A stretch of DNA of 64,000 nt. It comes from Escherichia coli (GTDB lineage Bacteria > Pseudomonadota > Gammaproteobacteria > Enterobacterales > Enterobacteriaceae). The DNA lies in contig NZ_JAATUR010000004.1 in assembly GCF_011881725.1 (NCBI RefSeq), positions 80,006 through 144,005 of the forward strand. The letters run 5' to 3'. This document shows, piece by piece, positions 12,760 through 22,619 of the stretch. Every line of letters starts with the position of its first letter. The first letter of the stretch is position 1. The position numbers were made by a program, and so were the translations under genes. The notes under the pieces were generated by a model. The model did no database searches. It was given only the letters and a program-made list of their open reading frames with translations, and was not told the origin of the DNA.

Positions 12760-14942
12760 TCTCCCTCCCGCACCAGCCAGATTGTGGCCAGCGGTGGTAG
12801 TGTAAGGCTCAATGAATGCTGACGGCCGTGGCTGGCGATCTCATCGCTATGTACCGCGCCGCCATTGCCGGCATTGCTGCCGTGGTAGTGCATGGAGTCG
12901 GTGTTGAGAATCTCACGCCATTTGCCTGACTGATTAACGCCGAAGCGATAATCATGACGCGGCACCGGCGTAAAGTTGCTGGCAACGATAATTTCGTTAC
13001 CCTCTTTATCGCGACGCACAAAGATCAGCACCGAGCGTTCATGGTCATCCACCACCAGCCATTCAAAGCCGTACGCGTCGAAATCCAGCTCGTGCAGTGC
13101 TTTGTGGTGACGATAAGTATGGTTCAGATCGCGTACCAGTCGCTGGACACCATGATGCCAGTTGTCACCGCCTTCCAGCAGATGCCAGTCGAGGCTGGCA
13201 TCGTGGTTCCACTCACGCCCCTGGGCAAATTCGTTACCCATGAACAACAGTTTCTTGCCCGGGAATGCCCACATCCAGCCATAGTAGGCGCGCAGATTGG
13301 CAAATTTCTGCCATGCATCGCCCGGCATTCTGTCGAGAATCGATTTTTTACCGTGCACCACTTCGTCATGCGACAACGGCAGGACGAAGTTTTCAGTGTA
13401 GTTGTAGAGCATCCCGAAGGTGAGTTTATCGTGATGATATTGACGATAAACCGGGTCGAGCTTCATGTAGTCCAGGGTGTCATGCATCCATCCCAGGTTC
13501 CACTTGTACCAGAAACCCAGGCCACCCATATCTTGCGGGCGAGAAACGCCAGGAAAGTCGGTAGACTCTTCCGCCATCGTCACCGCGCCCGGTACCTGCT
13601 CACCGATAATACGGTTGGTATTGCGAAGGAATTCAATCGCTTCGAGATTCTCGCGGCCACCATATTCATTCGGGATCCACTCGCCCTCTTTACGGCTGTA
13701 ATCACGATAAATCATCGAAGCTACAGCATCGACGCGCAGCGCATCGATACCAAAACGCTCGACCCAATACAGTGCGTTACCAACAAGGAAATTGCTGACT
13801 TCGCGACGACCATAGTTGTAGATCAGGGTATTCCAGTCCTGATGGTAGCCTTCGCGCGGATCGCTGTGTTCATACAGATTTGTGCCGTCAAATTCGGCAA
13901 GTGCAAAGTCATCTGTCGGGAAGTGACCTGGCACCCAGTCGAGAATAACGTTCAAACCTGCGGCATGTGCGGCATCAATGAAATAGCGGAAGTCATCGCG
14001 GGTGCCAAAACGGCGAGTTGGCGCATACAAACCTGTCGGCTGATAACCCCAACTGCCATCGAATGGATGCTCGTTAATTGGCAGCAGTTCGAGATGGGTA
14101 AAGCCCATCCATTTCGCGTAAGGGACCAGTTGATCAGCCAACTCGCGATAGCTTAACCAGAAGTTGTTGTCGGTGTGACGACGCCACGACCCCAGGTGAA
14201 CTTCATAGATAGAAATTGGCGCATCAAACTGATTCGCTTTTTTGCGCTCTTCGGTCTGCACGACCTTTTCAGGCAGTCCGCAAATAAGGGAAGCGGTTTC
14301 CGGGCGCATCTGTGCTTCGAAGGCATAAGGATCAGACTTCAAACGCAGATTACCATTGGCATCAATCATTTCGTATTTATAGAGCTGACCGTTATGCGCG
14401 CCAGGGATAAACAGTTCCCAAATGCCGCTCTCTTTACGCAGACGCATCGGGTGACGACGACCATCCCAGTAGTTGAATTGCCCAACAACCGAGACACGGC
14501 GGGCATTTGGCGCCCAGACAGAAAAACGCGTGCCGGTAACGCCATCCATAGTATCTGCGTGCGCGCCTAAGGTTTCATATGGGCGCAGGTGGGTACCTTC
14601 AGACAACAGCCAGGCGTCCATTTCCTGGATTAAAGGGCCAAACCGGTAAGGATCATCAATCAAATTCTGCTGGCCATGCCAGACAACCGCCAACTGATAG
14701 CGGAAAAAATTCTTACGCCGCGGAATGACGCCGCTGAAGAATCCACGAGAGTCGAGACACTCCAGTTTAGCGACTTTGCGTCCAGTTTTTGGTTCAATTA
14801 CCCACACATCAGTTGCGTCAGGTAAAAGGGCACGGACTTCCAGTCCCGCTGTGGTTTTATGCATTCCAAGTACGGAAAAAGGATCTGCAAAATGACCTGC
14901 AATTAGCGCGTTAATCACGTCTCTATCGATACGATCGGACAT
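12756..14942 (-). CDS. glgB: GlgB 1,4-alpha-glucan branching enzyme
   Basis: A 728-residue family 13 enzyme that makes alpha-1,6 branches in glycogen. Two N-terminal beta domains (an extra N domain and CBM48, to about residue 220) precede the barrel with [23 protein letters not shown] (nucleophile Asp), [11 protein letters not shown] (acid/base Glu) and [12 protein letters not shown]. It is the first gene of the glycogen operon. The 271-base gap upstream should hold the operon promoter, which I could not place with confidence. Confidence 0.98.
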   Translation of the reverse strand: MSDRIDRDVINALIAGHFADPFSVLGMHKTTAGLEVRALLPDATDVWVIEPKTGRKVAKLECLDSRGFFSGVIPRRKNFFRYQLAVVWHGQQNLIDDPYRFGPLIQEMDAWLLSEGTHLRPYETLGAHADTMDGVTGTRFSVWAPNARRVSVVGQFNYWDGRRHPMRLRKESGIWELFIPGAHNGQLYKYEMIDANGNLRLKSDPYAFEAQMRPETASLICGLPEKVVQTEERKKANQFDAPISIYEVHLGSWRRHTDNNFWLSYRELADQLVPYAKWMGFTHLELLPINEHPFDGSWGYQPTGLYAPTRRFGTRDDFRYFIDAAHAAGLNVILDWVPGHFPTDDFALAEFDGTNLYEHSDPREGYHQDWNTLIYNYGRREVSNFLVGNALYWVERFGIDALRVDAVASMIYRDYSRKEGEWIPNEYGGRENLEAIEFLRNTNRIIGEQVPGAVTMAEESTDFPGVSRPQDMGGLGFWYKWNLGWMHDTLDYMKLDPVYRQYHHDKLTFGMLYNYTENFVLPLSHDEVVHGKKSILDRMPGDAWQKFANLRAYYGWMWAFPGKKLLFMGNEFAQGREWNHDASLDWHLLEGGDNWHHGVQRLVRDLNHTYRHHKALHELDFDAYGFEWLVVDDHERSVLIFVRRDKEGNEIIVASNFTPVPRHDYRFGVNQSGKWREILNTDSMHYHGSNAGNGGAVHSDEIASHGRQHSLSLTLPPLATIWLVREGE

Positions 14943-15173
14943 GCTTGTCTTCCTGTTTTATTGTGTCACCCCATCCAACTAATTTTTGACATCTGGTTGT
15001 GACATTTTTTTGACCTGAACGGCGCAGCACTCTGTGCATCCTCTCTACGCCGTCCTCACTTCAGGTAAGGCATTGAATACGTATATATCCCGCCACCCTT
15101 AAAGAATAGCCAATGCTCTATTTAACTCCCGGTAAATCATGAAACATCTGCGCTTACTCCTGTACTACGCACT

Positions 15174-15195
15174 AAAAGGGGCAGCATCACGCCCC
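15174..15195 (-). terminator. Terminator after asd
   Basis: On the minus strand GGGGC, an eight-base loop and GCCCC are followed by TTTT. It lies about 20 bases after the asd stop and separates asd from the glycogen operon. Confidence 0.7.
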
Positions 15196-15213
15196 AAATT
15201 TAATGAATAAACA

Positions 15214-16317
15214 TTACGCCAGTTGACGAAGCATCCGACGTAGCGGCTCCGCGGCCCCCCACAGCAGCTGATCACCCACGGTAAATGCTGACAGGAACTC
15301 AGGTCCCATATTCAGCTTACGCAGACGACCTACCGGCGTGGTCAGCGTACCAGTCACGGCAGCTGGGGTTAGCTCACGCATAGTGATTTCGCGATCGTTT
15401 GGAACCACTTTTGCCCACGGGTTATGGGCAGCCAACAGTTCTTCCACGGTCGGAATAGACACATCTTTTTTCAATTTGATGGTGAATGCCTGGCTGTGAC
15501 AGCGCAACGCCCCGACACGCACACACAAACCATCTACCGGAATAACGGAAGATGTGTTGAGAATCTTGTTGGTTTCCGCCTGCCCTTTCCATTCTTCGCG
15601 GCTCTGACCGTTATCAAGCTGTTTGTCGATCCACGGAATCAGGCTGCCCGCCAGCGGCACGCCAAAGTTATCCACTGACAACTCGCCGCTGCGGGTTAAG
15701 GTCGTGACTTTGCGTTCAATATCGAGAATAGCAGAGGACGGTGTCGCGAGTTCATCCGCCACATGGCCATACAGCTGGCCCATCTGGGTTAACAACTCAC
15801 GCATATGTCGCGCACCACCGCCGGAAGCCGCCTGGTAGGTTGCAACGGAGACCCAATCAACAAGATCATTGGCGAATAAACCACCCAACGACATCAACAT
15901 CAGGCTTACGGTACAGTTACCGCCAACAAAAGTCCTGATGCCTTTATTTAATCCATCAGTAATGACGTCCTGATTGACTGGGTCAAGAATGATGATGGCG
16001 TCATCTTTCATGCGCAGAGACGATGCTGCGTCAATCCAGTAACCTTGCCATCCGCTCTCACGGAGCTTTGGATAGATTTCGTTGGTATAATCGCCGCCCT
16101 GACAGGTTACGATAATATCGAGGGCCTTCAGCGCCTCCAGATCAAAGGCATCCTGAAGTGTGCCAGAAGCACCGCCAAAGGAAGGCGCAGCCTGACCAGA
16201 CTGGGAAGTCGAAAAGAAGACAGGGCGAATGGCGTCGAAGTCGCGCTCTTCAACCATGCGTTGCATGAGAACGGAGCCGACCATACCGCGCCAGCCGATA
16301 AAACCAACATTTTTCAT
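15214..16317 (-). CDS. asd: Asd aspartate-semialdehyde dehydrogenase
   Basis: A 367-residue enzyme that reduces aspartyl phosphate to aspartate semialdehyde, the branch point to lysine, diaminopimelate, threonine and methionine. The N-terminal NADP motif is [18 protein letters not shown], and the catalytic Cys135 lies in [13 protein letters not shown] chose the ATG at 16317, which gives the standard [11 protein letters not shown] start and length; an upstream in-frame start at 16425 would add 36 residues unlike any Asd. Diaminopimelate is required for the cell wall, so the gene is essential in rich medium. Confidence 0.98.
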   Translation of the reverse strand: MKNVGFIGWRGMVGSVLMQRMVEERDFDAIRPVFFSTSQSGQAAPSFGGASGTLQDAFDLEALKALDIIVTCQGGDYTNEIYPKLRESGWQGYWIDAASSLRMKDDAIIILDPVNQDVITDGLNKGIRTFVGGNCTVSLMLMSLGGLFANDLVDWVSVATYQAASGGGARHMRELLTQMGQLYGHVADELATPSSAILDIERKVTTLTRSGELSVDNFGVPLAGSLIPWIDKQLDNGQSREEWKGQAETNKILNTSSVIPVDGLCVRVGALRCHSQAFTIKLKKDVSIPTVEELLAAHNPWAKVVPNDREITMRELTPAAVTGTLTTPVGRLRKLNMGPEFLSAFTVGDQLLWGAAEPLRRMLRQLA

Positions 16318-16425
16318 AAGCGTTTTTTTCCTGCAAAGATGTGTGCTGTATATATGTGCCGGAGTCCTCATGGCACATCTTTCACCATACAAAAAGCAGC
16401 CAAAGTCGCAAGTGAAATTAATCAA

Positions 16426-16442
16426 TGATAGCGAAGCTATCA
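16426..16442. repeat. Short perfect inverted repeat between asd and yhgN
   Basis: TGATAGC, GAA, GCTATCA forms a seven-pair hairpin in the divergent gap between asd and yhgN. It may be a protein-binding site or a transcript hairpin. I do not recognise it. Confidence 0.35.
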
Positions 16443-16509
16443 GTAATGCGACTTATCCTGCTTTCACAGCACGCAGAAAGTCCAACGCAATTATCAGGGA
16501 ACTTGAGTT

Positions 16510-17103
16510 ATGAATGAAATCATTTCTGCAGCAGTTTTATTGATCTTGATTATGGATCCGCTCGGAAACCTGCCTATTTTTATGTCCGTACTGAAACATA
16601 CTGAACCCAAAAGGCGGCGGGCAATTATGGTGCGCGAGTTGCTCATCGCGCTCTTGCTGATGCTGGTGTTCCTGTTTGCAGGCGAGAAAATTCTGGCATT
16701 TCTTAACCTACGGGCAGAAACCGTCTCAATTTCCGGTGGCATAATACTTTTTCTGATTGCCATTAAGATGATTTTCCCCAGCGCCTCAGGAAACAGCAGC
16801 GGGCTTCCGGCAGGTGAAGAGCCGTTTATCGTGCCGTTGGCAATTCCGCTGGTCGCTGGGCCGACTATTCTCGCCACGCTGATGTTGCTGTCTCATCAGT
16901 ACCCGAATCAGATGGGGCATCTGGTGATTGCCCTGCTGCTGGCCTGGGGCGGCACATTTGTCATCCTGCTACAGTCGTCGCTTTTTTTACGTTTGCTGGG
17001 AGAGAAAGGAGTGAATGCACTGGAACGCCTGATGGGATTGATTCTGGTGATGATGGCAACCCAGATGTTCCTCGACGGCATTCGGATGTGGATGAAGGGG
17101 TGA
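16510..17103 (+). CDS. yhgN: YhgN, MarC-family inner-membrane protein
   Basis: A 197-residue integral membrane protein of the MarC/UPF0056 family, with about six hydrophobic helices. Family signatures include LLILIMDPLGNLPIFMSVLKH near the N-terminus and FIVPLAIPLVAGPTILATLMLL around residues 100-121. Transport is often suggested for the family, but no substrate is established. It is transcribed alone, divergent from asd, and ends 56 bases before the convergent gntU. Confidence 0.93.
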   Translation: MNEIISAAVLLILIMDPLGNLPIFMSVLKHTEPKRRRAIMVRELLIALLLMLVFLFAGEKILAFLNLRAETVSISGGIILFLIAIKMIFPSASGNSSGLPAGEEPFIVPLAIPLVAGPTILATLMLLSHQYPNQMGHLVIALLLAWGGTFVILLQSSLFLRLLGEKGVNALERLMGLILVMMATQMFLDGIRMWMKG

Positions 17104-17159
17104 CGGGGAAAGTTTCCCTGAAGGTGCCCGGTAGCGTCAGAACTACCGGGCAAATGGAC

Positions 17160-18500
17160 TTAACTCAACAGCTGGAACGCAATCATCCCGACGATGGCAC
17201 CGACAGTGCCGAGGATGGTTTCCATCATGGTCCAGGTTTTCAGCGTTTCGGCTTCGGTCGCGCCAGTAAATTTACCGAACAACCAGAAACCGGCGTCGTT
17301 AACGTGGCTGACAACAATCGAACCACCGGCGATACAAATCGACAGCGCCGCCATTTGCGCACCGGAATAGTTCAGCTGTTCAATAACTGGCATCACCAGT
17401 CCTACCGCTGTTAAACAGGCAACGGTGGCAGAACCCTGAATAATGCGCACCGCCGCTGCCAGCACGAAGCAGGTGATCGCAATCGGTAGCCCCATCCCGG
17501 TTAACGCTTCGCCCAGCGCCGGACCTACGCCAGAGTCAACCAGCACCTGTTTGAACACGCCACCTGCGCCAATGACCAGCAGAATGATCCCCGCCGGTTG
17601 CAGCGCGTGACCACAAATTTCCATCACTTTATCTTTCGGCATACCCTGACGCATCGCCAGGCCATAAATCGCAACCAGACAAGCAACCAGAATTGCGGTA
17701 AACGGATGACCGATAAATTCAAACCATTCGTAAGCGGTAGAGCCTTCTGGCACAAAACGCGCGGCAATGGTTTTCAGCCCCACCAGCACCAGCGGCAGCA
17801 GGATAAGCGACAGGCTGAAACCGAAAGACGGCATTTTGCCTTCACCAAGATGCGGTTCGCTGATGTCGTCAGGAATGTTCAGCTCAACGTAACGACTGAT
17901 GAAATTACCCCACAGCGGACCGGCAATAATCATCCCCGGAATTGCCGCACACAGGCCAATCAGGATCATCCAGCCAAAGTCGGCGTTCATCTGCGATGCC
18001 AGCAGCATCGGCGCTGGTCCCGGCACCAGGAATGCTGCCGCTGCAGCCACGCCTGCGAACAGAGGGATCACCAGTTTCACCAGGTTCGTGCCGGTATGGC
18101 GCGCCATTGAGAAAGCAACGCTAATCAGCAGAACAATCGCCACTTCAAAGAACAGCGGCAGCGCACAGACCAAACCCGCAAGACCAATGGCGTAATGCGC
18201 GCGGCTGTGACCGAAGGATTTGAGCATTTTGACGGCAATCTGATCGACTGCGCCGGTTTCATGTAAGATTTTGCCAAACATGGCTCCCAGAGCGACAACC
18301 ACCGCCAGGAAGCCGAGGGTACCTCCCATCCCTTTTTCCATTGTCGCTGCGATTTTATCGAGCGGCATACCGGAAAAAAGGCCAGCCCCCATAGACACCA
18401 CCATCAAAGCCAGGAAAGCGTGCATACGCGCTTTCATGACTAAAAACAGCAGCAGTAAAACAGACCCTACTGCTGTTAAAACAAGCGTTAATGTAGTCAC
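17160..18500 (-). CDS. gntU: GntU low-affinity gluconate:H+ symporter
   Basis: A 446-residue GntP-family permease with about 12-13 membrane segments, importing D-gluconate. Family features include GAMFGKILHETGAVDQIA and LVPGPAPMLLASQMNADFGWM. The gene starts three bases after gntK, so transport and phosphorylation are co-expressed. Length matches K-12 GntU, and the product is intact. Confidence 0.95.
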   Translation of the reverse strand: MTTLTLVLTAVGSVLLLLFLVMKARMHAFLALMVVSMGAGLFSGMPLDKIAATMEKGMGGTLGFLAVVVALGAMFGKILHETGAVDQIAVKMLKSFGHSRAHYAIGLAGLVCALPLFFEVAIVLLISVAFSMARHTGTNLVKLVIPLFAGVAAAAAFLVPGPAPMLLASQMNADFGWMILIGLCAAIPGMIIAGPLWGNFISRYVELNIPDDISEPHLGEGKMPSFGFSLSLILLPLVLVGLKTIAARFVPEGSTAYEWFEFIGHPFTAILVACLVAIYGLAMRQGMPKDKVMEICGHALQPAGIILLVIGAGGVFKQVLVDSGVGPALGEALTGMGLPIAITCFVLAAAVRIIQGSATVACLTAVGLVMPVIEQLNYSGAQMAALSICIAGGSIVVSHVNDAGFWLFGKFTGATEAETLKTWTMMETILGTVGAIVGMIAFQLLS

Positions 18501-18503
18501 TAC

Positions 18504-19031
18504 TTATTTGCCTTTTTTAATAACCTCAATGGTGCTTGCCACAACACCTTCCAGCGGCTGATCGATATCCACCACCAGTACATCGGTTTCGTCCGCACCC
18601 GGCTCCTGCAGCGTTTCAAACTGCGTCACCAGCATTTGGGTTTTAAAGAAATGGCCTTTGCGCGCTTTCAGACGGCTTTCAATCACATCAAAATCGCCTT
18701 TCAGGTAGATGAAAGAGAGATTCGGATTGCCCGCACGTAGCAGGTCGCGATAGTGTTTTTTCAGTGCGGAACAGACGATCAGCGACACTTTATTGGTGCG
18801 CTGCATGGCAAACGCGGCGTCGTTCAGCGCCTGTAACCACGGTTTACGATCGTCGTCATTCAGCGGTTCACCAGACGCCATTTTTTCAATATTGCAGCGC
18901 GGATGGAGGAAATCGCCATCAAGAAACGCGGCATGAAGTTGATGCGCCACTTCACTGGCGACCGCAGATTTGCCGCTGCCCGATACGCCCATCAAGACGT
19001 AAATGTGGTGATCATGATTAGTCGTGCTCAA
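18504..19031 (-). CDS. gntK: GntK gluconate kinase (thermoresistant), TTG start
   Basis: A 175-residue kinase that phosphorylates gluconate to 6-phosphogluconate for the Entner-Doudoroff and pentose phosphate pathways. Walker A is VLMGVSGSGKSAVASEV near residues 12-28, and NIEKMASGEPLNDDDR is the gluconate-kinase signature. The start is TTG at 19029-19031, giving the known STTNHDHHIYV N-terminus; no ATG is available until residue 14. A run of five G sits seven bases before it. The signature region reads LHPRCNIEKM; I recall Arg rather than Cys in K-12. Confidence 0.93.
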   Translation of the reverse strand: MSTTNHDHHIYVLMGVSGSGKSAVASEVAHQLHAAFLDGDFLHPRCNIEKMASGEPLNDDDRKPWLQALNDAAFAMQRTNKVSLIVCSALKKHYRDLLRAGNPNLSFIYLKGDFDVIESRLKARKGHFFKTQMLVTQFETLQEPGADETDVLVVDIDQPLEGVVASTIEVIKKGK

Positions 19032-19063
19032 AGTGGTGCCCCCACAGTACAATAATTAAGAAT

Positions 19064-19088
19064 GTTACGGGTAACTGTTATCGGTAAC
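19064..19088. promoter_or_regulatory. Tandem GntR operators upstream of gntK
   Basis: Two 12-base palindromic cores, GTTACGGGTAAC (19064-19075) and GTTATCGGTAAC (19077-19088), stand 13 bases apart centre to centre, just upstream of gntK. They fit the GntR/LacI-family gnt operator. Their spacing puts two repressor dimers slightly more than one helical turn apart. Confidence 0.8.
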
Positions 19089-19144
19089 ATTCTCCAGCCG
19101 GACAAAAACAGAAGCAATATCCATCCGTGCCTTAAGTGTATAAG

Positions 19145-19160
19145 TGTGAGCTACTTCAAA
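19145..19160. promoter_or_regulatory. Possible CRP site between gntR and gntK
   Basis: TGTGA, six bases, TCAAA: a good left half and a partial right half of the CRP consensus. Catabolite control of gntKU is known, which makes the site plausible. The distance to the promoter was not fixed. Confidence 0.4.
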
Positions 19161-19169
19161 TTTGTGAGC

Positions 19170-20165
19170 TTAAATAGATCCGCCCGGTGACAAGGTGAAA
19201 CCTAAATCTAACATTTTTGGTGTTACGGCTTCGCCACGAATACGCGCCAGCAGGCGTTCAGCGCCAATGCTGCCCATCCGCTCACGCGGCGTCAGCACAC
19301 TCGCCAGCCGTGGCTCCATCACCTGGCCGATATCATGCCCGTGGAAACCAGCAATCGCCATATCATCAGGAATTTTCAGCCCCAGACGCTGGCATTCAAA
19401 CGCCGCGCCGACCGCCAGGTCATCGTTGGTACAAAACACACCATCCAGCTGCGGATATTCCCGCCGCGCCTGGCGAATCAGTTCAATACCGGAAGAGTAA
19501 GAAGAAGATTGCTCAACCATCACGCTATACGGCACCAGGCCTGCATCCAGCATCGCCTGTTCGTATCCCTTCTGTTTGATGATAGTACGTTCGTCGAGAC
19601 GTGCGCCGAGATAGGCAATGTGGCAATGCCCGCGAGCAATAATGGCGGCGGTCATCTGGCGTGCCGCTTCAAAGTTATCAAAACCAACAGCGATATCGAG
19701 ACACGGCGACTGGCTGTCCATCAATTCCACCACCGGAATTCCTGCGACCTCAATCATCTTTAAGGTGCGTGGCGTATGGGTGCGTTCGGTGAGGATCAGG
19801 CCATCAATATTCCAGGAGAGCATCGATTCGAGGCGTTCTTGCTCCATTTCCGGTTTATAACCGTAGTGGGCCAGCATGGTTTGATAACCATGCGCATCGG
19901 TGACGCTTTCGATTCCGCGTAAAACCTCAGCAAAAACCTGGTTGGTGAGAGAAGGTAACAGGACGCCAATCGCCCGGCTGGTGGCGTTTGAAAGAATATC
20001 GGGCGCACGATTGGGAATATAACCCAGTTCATCAAGAGCGGCGGCAATCTTGCCACGTAGAGCGACGGAAACTTGCTCCGGGTTGCGCAAAAAACGGCTG
20101 ACCGTCATTTTGGTCACGCCTACACGGTCAGCCACATCCTGAAGTACGGGTCTTTTCTTTTTCAT
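19170..20165 (-). CDS. gntR: GntR gluconate-responsive repressor (LacI family)
   Basis: A 331-residue LacI-family repressor of gntKU, gntT and the edd-eda genes, released by gluconate. The N-terminal helix-turn-helix reads LQDVADRVGVTKMTVSRFLRNP, followed by the hinge LGYIPNRAPDILS and the periplasmic-binding-like sensor domain (about residues 65-331). It is transcribed in the same direction as gntK, with an operator-bearing gap of 138 bases between them, so gntKU can be controlled separately. Confidence 0.97.
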   Translation of the reverse strand: MKKKRPVLQDVADRVGVTKMTVSRFLRNPEQVSVALRGKIAAALDELGYIPNRAPDILSNATSRAIGVLLPSLTNQVFAEVLRGIESVTDAHGYQTMLAHYGYKPEMEQERLESMLSWNIDGLILTERTHTPRTLKMIEVAGIPVVELMDSQSPCLDIAVGFDNFEAARQMTAAIIARGHCHIAYLGARLDERTIIKQKGYEQAMLDAGLVPYSVMVEQSSSYSSGIELIRQARREYPQLDGVFCTNDDLAVGAAFECQRLGLKIPDDMAIAGFHGHDIGQVMEPRLASVLTPRERMGSIGAERLLARIRGEAVTPKMLDLGFTLSPGGSI

Positions 20166-20220
20166 CGTCCTGAAAGATACAAAAGGGATAGATTCCTTTA
20201 GTTTACCACGGACGCATCAC

Positions 20221-20246
20221 AACCTTCCTGATTCCCCAGGAAGGTT
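20221..20246. terminator. Nine-pair hairpin between yhhW and gntR
   Basis: AACCTTCCT and AGGAAGGTT form a perfect stem around an eight-base loop, 12 bases after the yhhW stop. No clear T run follows on the yhhW strand, so it may be an RNA end-protecting or Rho-assisted terminator rather than a classic one. Confidence 0.45.
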
Positions 20247-20258
20247 TGTGAGATAAAT

Positions 20259-20954
20259 TTAGACTGGCGGTAAATCGAACAACAGAATTTCACTGTCGCT
20301 ATCCGCATGGATGGAGATCGCCTGCTCATCCCAAAGCGCCAGACCATCGCTGGTCGAGGCTTTCACGCCATTAATAGTGACATTACCTTTCACTACCTGG
20401 ATCCAGACACGGCGTTCAGCAGCAATCTGATGTATTGACTGTTCATCTTTCAGCAGCGCCCAGCGATACAATTCCATATCCTGATGCACTTTCAACGAAC
20501 CTTCACGCGCATCCGGCGAGAGCACCAGTTGTTTGCCCTGTACGGCATCGAAGCGACGCTGTTCATAACGCGGTGTAATCCCGTTTTCTTCTGGCATGAT
20601 CCAGATCTGATACAGATGCAGGCGCTCGGTACTGCTTGGGTTGTACTCTGAGTGACGAATACCCGTACCCGCACTCATAATCTGGAACTCGCCCGCCGGA
20701 ACGTGCTCTTTATTGCCCATGCTGTCCTGATGCTCAACAGTACCTTCCAGCACGTAGGTCAAAATTTCCATATCTTTATGTGGGTGAGTGCCGAAGCCCT
20801 GCCCTGCTTCAATCACGTCGTCGTTAATCACGCGCAGCGCGGAGAAGCCCATAAAATTCGGATCGTAATAGTTAGCAAAAGAGAAAGTGTGCCAGGAGTC
20901 CAGCCAGCCATGATTAGCATGACCGCGTTCATTTGCTTTACGTAAGTAGATCAT
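20259..20954 (-). CDS. yhhW: YhhW pirin-family quercetin 2,3-dioxygenase
   Basis: A 231-residue bicupin of the pirin family; K-12 YhhW has quercetinase activity in vitro. The metal ligands lie in the first cupin: GFGTHPHKDMEILTYVLEG and GTVEHQDSMGN supply His and Glu residues, with GTGIRHSEYN nearby. The natural substrate in the cell is unknown. It stands alone between gntR and yhhX, all three on the same strand. Confidence 0.93.
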   Translation of the reverse strand: MIYLRKANERGHANHGWLDSWHTFSFANYYDPNFMGFSALRVINDDVIEAGQGFGTHPHKDMEILTYVLEGTVEHQDSMGNKEHVPAGEFQIMSAGTGIRHSEYNPSSTERLHLYQIWIMPEENGITPRYEQRRFDAVQGKQLVLSPDAREGSLKVHQDMELYRWALLKDEQSIHQIAAERRVWIQVVKGNVTINGVKASTSDGLALWDEQAISIHADSDSEILLFDLPPV

Positions 20955-21032
20955 TTGTATTCGCCCCCTGAATGATTTCGATGGGCTTAGTGTGGACCCG
21001 ATCCGTCCGGGATGATAGAGGGTGTAAATTGA

Positions 21033-21067
21033 CCTCTCTGTTCAAAAAAATTGAACTATCAGAGAGG
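21033..21067 (-). terminator. Hairpin after yhhX
   Basis: CCTCTCTG and CAGAGAGG pair over eight bases and enclose an inner TTCAA/TTGAA pairing, ten bases after the yhhX stop. The transcript side lacks a strong U run, so termination strength is uncertain. Confidence 0.45.
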
Positions 21068-21076
21068 CCATTGGAC

Positions 21077-22114
21077 TTACTTCGCGAGAGTCACTGTAGA
21101 GGGAGAGGCTTGCTCAAAACCACGTTCAAGGATTTCCAGATTGGTAAGAACTTCAGATTCCTTGACGTAATTTGGTACACCGGTGGTGATGGTTTGATAC
21201 AGCGCATCGTAGACGCGCCCGTAATCGCCCCTCTCCGGCTTCATCTCTTCTCTGACCGTCACGCCCTCGTCATTGACATATTCCAGCACACCGACCGAAT
21301 CATCCGCTGCGAATCCCGGTTCGCCCGGCATAATATTAGCCTTCAGGCTGGTTTCCTGCTGGTCGATACCGTATTTAATAAATGAACCTTTCTTACCGTG
21401 AACGATAAATTTCGGATAATCGATTTTCACCAGATGGCTGGTTTTGACGATGGCTTTCAGATCGCCGTAAAACAGTTGCGCTTCGAAGGTGTCGTCAGGA
21501 TTGGCTTTATTACGCAGGCGGCGGATGTCATAGGCCACATGCTCCGGGCGACCGAACAGAGAAATCATCTGATCCAGGGTATGCACGCCAAGACCATAGA
21601 ATGCACCATCCTGCGGCAGTCCAGGTTTGGTTTCTGCTACCGGGCGGTAATAGTCAAAATGGCTTTCCACTTCAACAATCTCACCCAGCTTGCCGCTTTC
21701 AATCGCTTTTTTCGCCATCAGGAAGCAGGAGTCGAAGCGACGATTCTGATACGGCGTAACCGTCAACCCTTTGCTTTTCGCCAGCGCAAACAGCTCTTTC
21801 GCCTCTGCCAGCGTCGGAGTGAATGGTTTTTCGACCAGTACATTTTTCCCGGCTTCCAGCGCGCGCTTCGCGTACTCGAAGTGGCTGTCAGCGTGAGTAC
21901 AGACAACAACCAGCTTAACGTCGGGATCATTTAACACTTCATCGAGATCGCTGGTGAAATGGATATGCGAGTATATGGGAGACTGTTCTTCTGGCTTCGC
22001 ATGGCGGCGGAAAATATGCGCGACATGCCAGCTATCCTTGCGGTGAAGAACATACGGCAGATGGTAACGGGTGGTGCTTTTGCCGAAGCCAATAAAGGCG
22101 CAGTTGATGACCAT
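21077..22114 (-). CDS. yhhX: YhhX, Gfo/Idh/MocA-family oxidoreductase
   Basis: A 345-residue NAD(P)-dependent oxidoreductase of the Gfo/Idh/MocA family. The Rossmann motif is NCAFIGFGKSTTRYHLPYV, and the family motif VLVEKPFTPTLAEAKEL is at about residues 93-109, with the catalytic-type lysine in EKP. The substrate is not known. The next element upstream is ryhB, on the same strand. Confidence 0.93.
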   Translation of the reverse strand: MVINCAFIGFGKSTTRYHLPYVLHRKDSWHVAHIFRRHAKPEEQSPIYSHIHFTSDLDEVLNDPDVKLVVVCTHADSHFEYAKRALEAGKNVLVEKPFTPTLAEAKELFALAKSKGLTVTPYQNRRFDSCFLMAKKAIESGKLGEIVEVESHFDYYRPVAETKPGLPQDGAFYGLGVHTLDQMISLFGRPEHVAYDIRRLRNKANPDDTFEAQLFYGDLKAIVKTSHLVKIDYPKFIVHGKKGSFIKYGIDQQETSLKANIMPGEPGFAADDSVGVLEYVNDEGVTVREEMKPERGDYGRVYDALYQTITTGVPNYVKESEVLTNLEILERGFEQASPSTVTLAK

Positions 22115-22223
22115 GATTTCGTCCTTTTTAAGGTGGTTACCGACAACCTTAGCGCAAAGAGGGCGTGGTTCCTACGCTCGTGCTTCAGTACCTCAGTTTA
22201 TTGACAAAGTGCGCTCTGTTTAT

Positions 22224-22322
22224 GTCGGATGCGGCGTGAACGCCTTATCCTGCCGACAAATTATCACAAATTCAATATGTTGCAGAATTTAACGTAGGTC
22301 TGATAAGCGTAGCGCATCAGGC
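22224..22322. repeat. REP (BIME) pair between yhhX and ryhB
   Basis: Two REP units in opposite orientation, at about 22224-22257 (GTCGGATGCGGCGTGAACG onward, self-complementary ends) and 22294-22322 (GGTCTGATAAGCGTAGCGC). Each folds into a stem-loop. They stand upstream of yhhX and downstream of ryhB, which is read towards them. Confidence 0.85.
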
Positions 22323-22408
22323 TATTTTGCATTTGTCATCAACATGAAGAGAATGAGCACTTCCCGTGGGCAAACTGGCAAGTAAGCAAGGCTGAAACGA
22401 AAGCAAAA

Positions 22409-22498
22409 AAAAGCCAGCACCCGGCTGGCTAAGTAATACTGGAAGCAATGTGAGCAATGTCGTGCTTTCAGGTTCTCCGCGAGGGTCTTCCTGATCGC
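22409..22498 (-). ncRNA. ryhB: RyhB iron-stress small RNA
   Basis: A 90-base small RNA that pairs, with Hfq, to messages for iron-using proteins such as sodB and sdhC and sends them for degradation when iron is short. On the minus strand it begins GCGATCAGGAAGACC, contains the pairing core with CCTGAAAGCACGACATTGC, and ends in the terminator AGCCAGC, CCG, GCTGGCT-type stem followed by a U run. Its position between yhhX and yhhY is the K-12 position. The adjacent Fur box supports iron control. Confidence 0.97.
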
Positions 22499-22500
22499 GA

Positions 22501-22519
22501 GACAATAATAATCATTCTC
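22501..22519. promoter_or_regulatory. Fur box and promoter of ryhB
   Basis: Read on the minus strand, GAGAATGATTATTATTGTC matches the 19-base Fur consensus at 15 positions. It covers the -10 element TATTAT (7-12 bases before the ryhB start), so iron-loaded Fur would block the promoter. A TGGACA-like -35 lies 18 bases further upstream. Confidence 0.88.
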
Positions 22520-22619
22520 ATTCGCACTTGTCCAACACTTTTTGCAAAAAAATGCCGTTGACTCGCATTTGAAAGTCAATGATGTTGAAAGGGACATTTA
22601 CCACAAAGAGGACAAAGGA

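Noticed and set aside
12954..14156. 400-codon open frame on the plus strand
   Set aside because: Lies entirely opposite glgB, which has all family motifs. Long antisense frames are common opposite GC-rich conserved genes; no ribosome site or known domain.
22317..22597. Two short frames on the minus strand across ryhB
   Set aside because: They run through the small RNA and its promoter; RyhB is well established as a non-coding RNA, and no ribosome site was seen.
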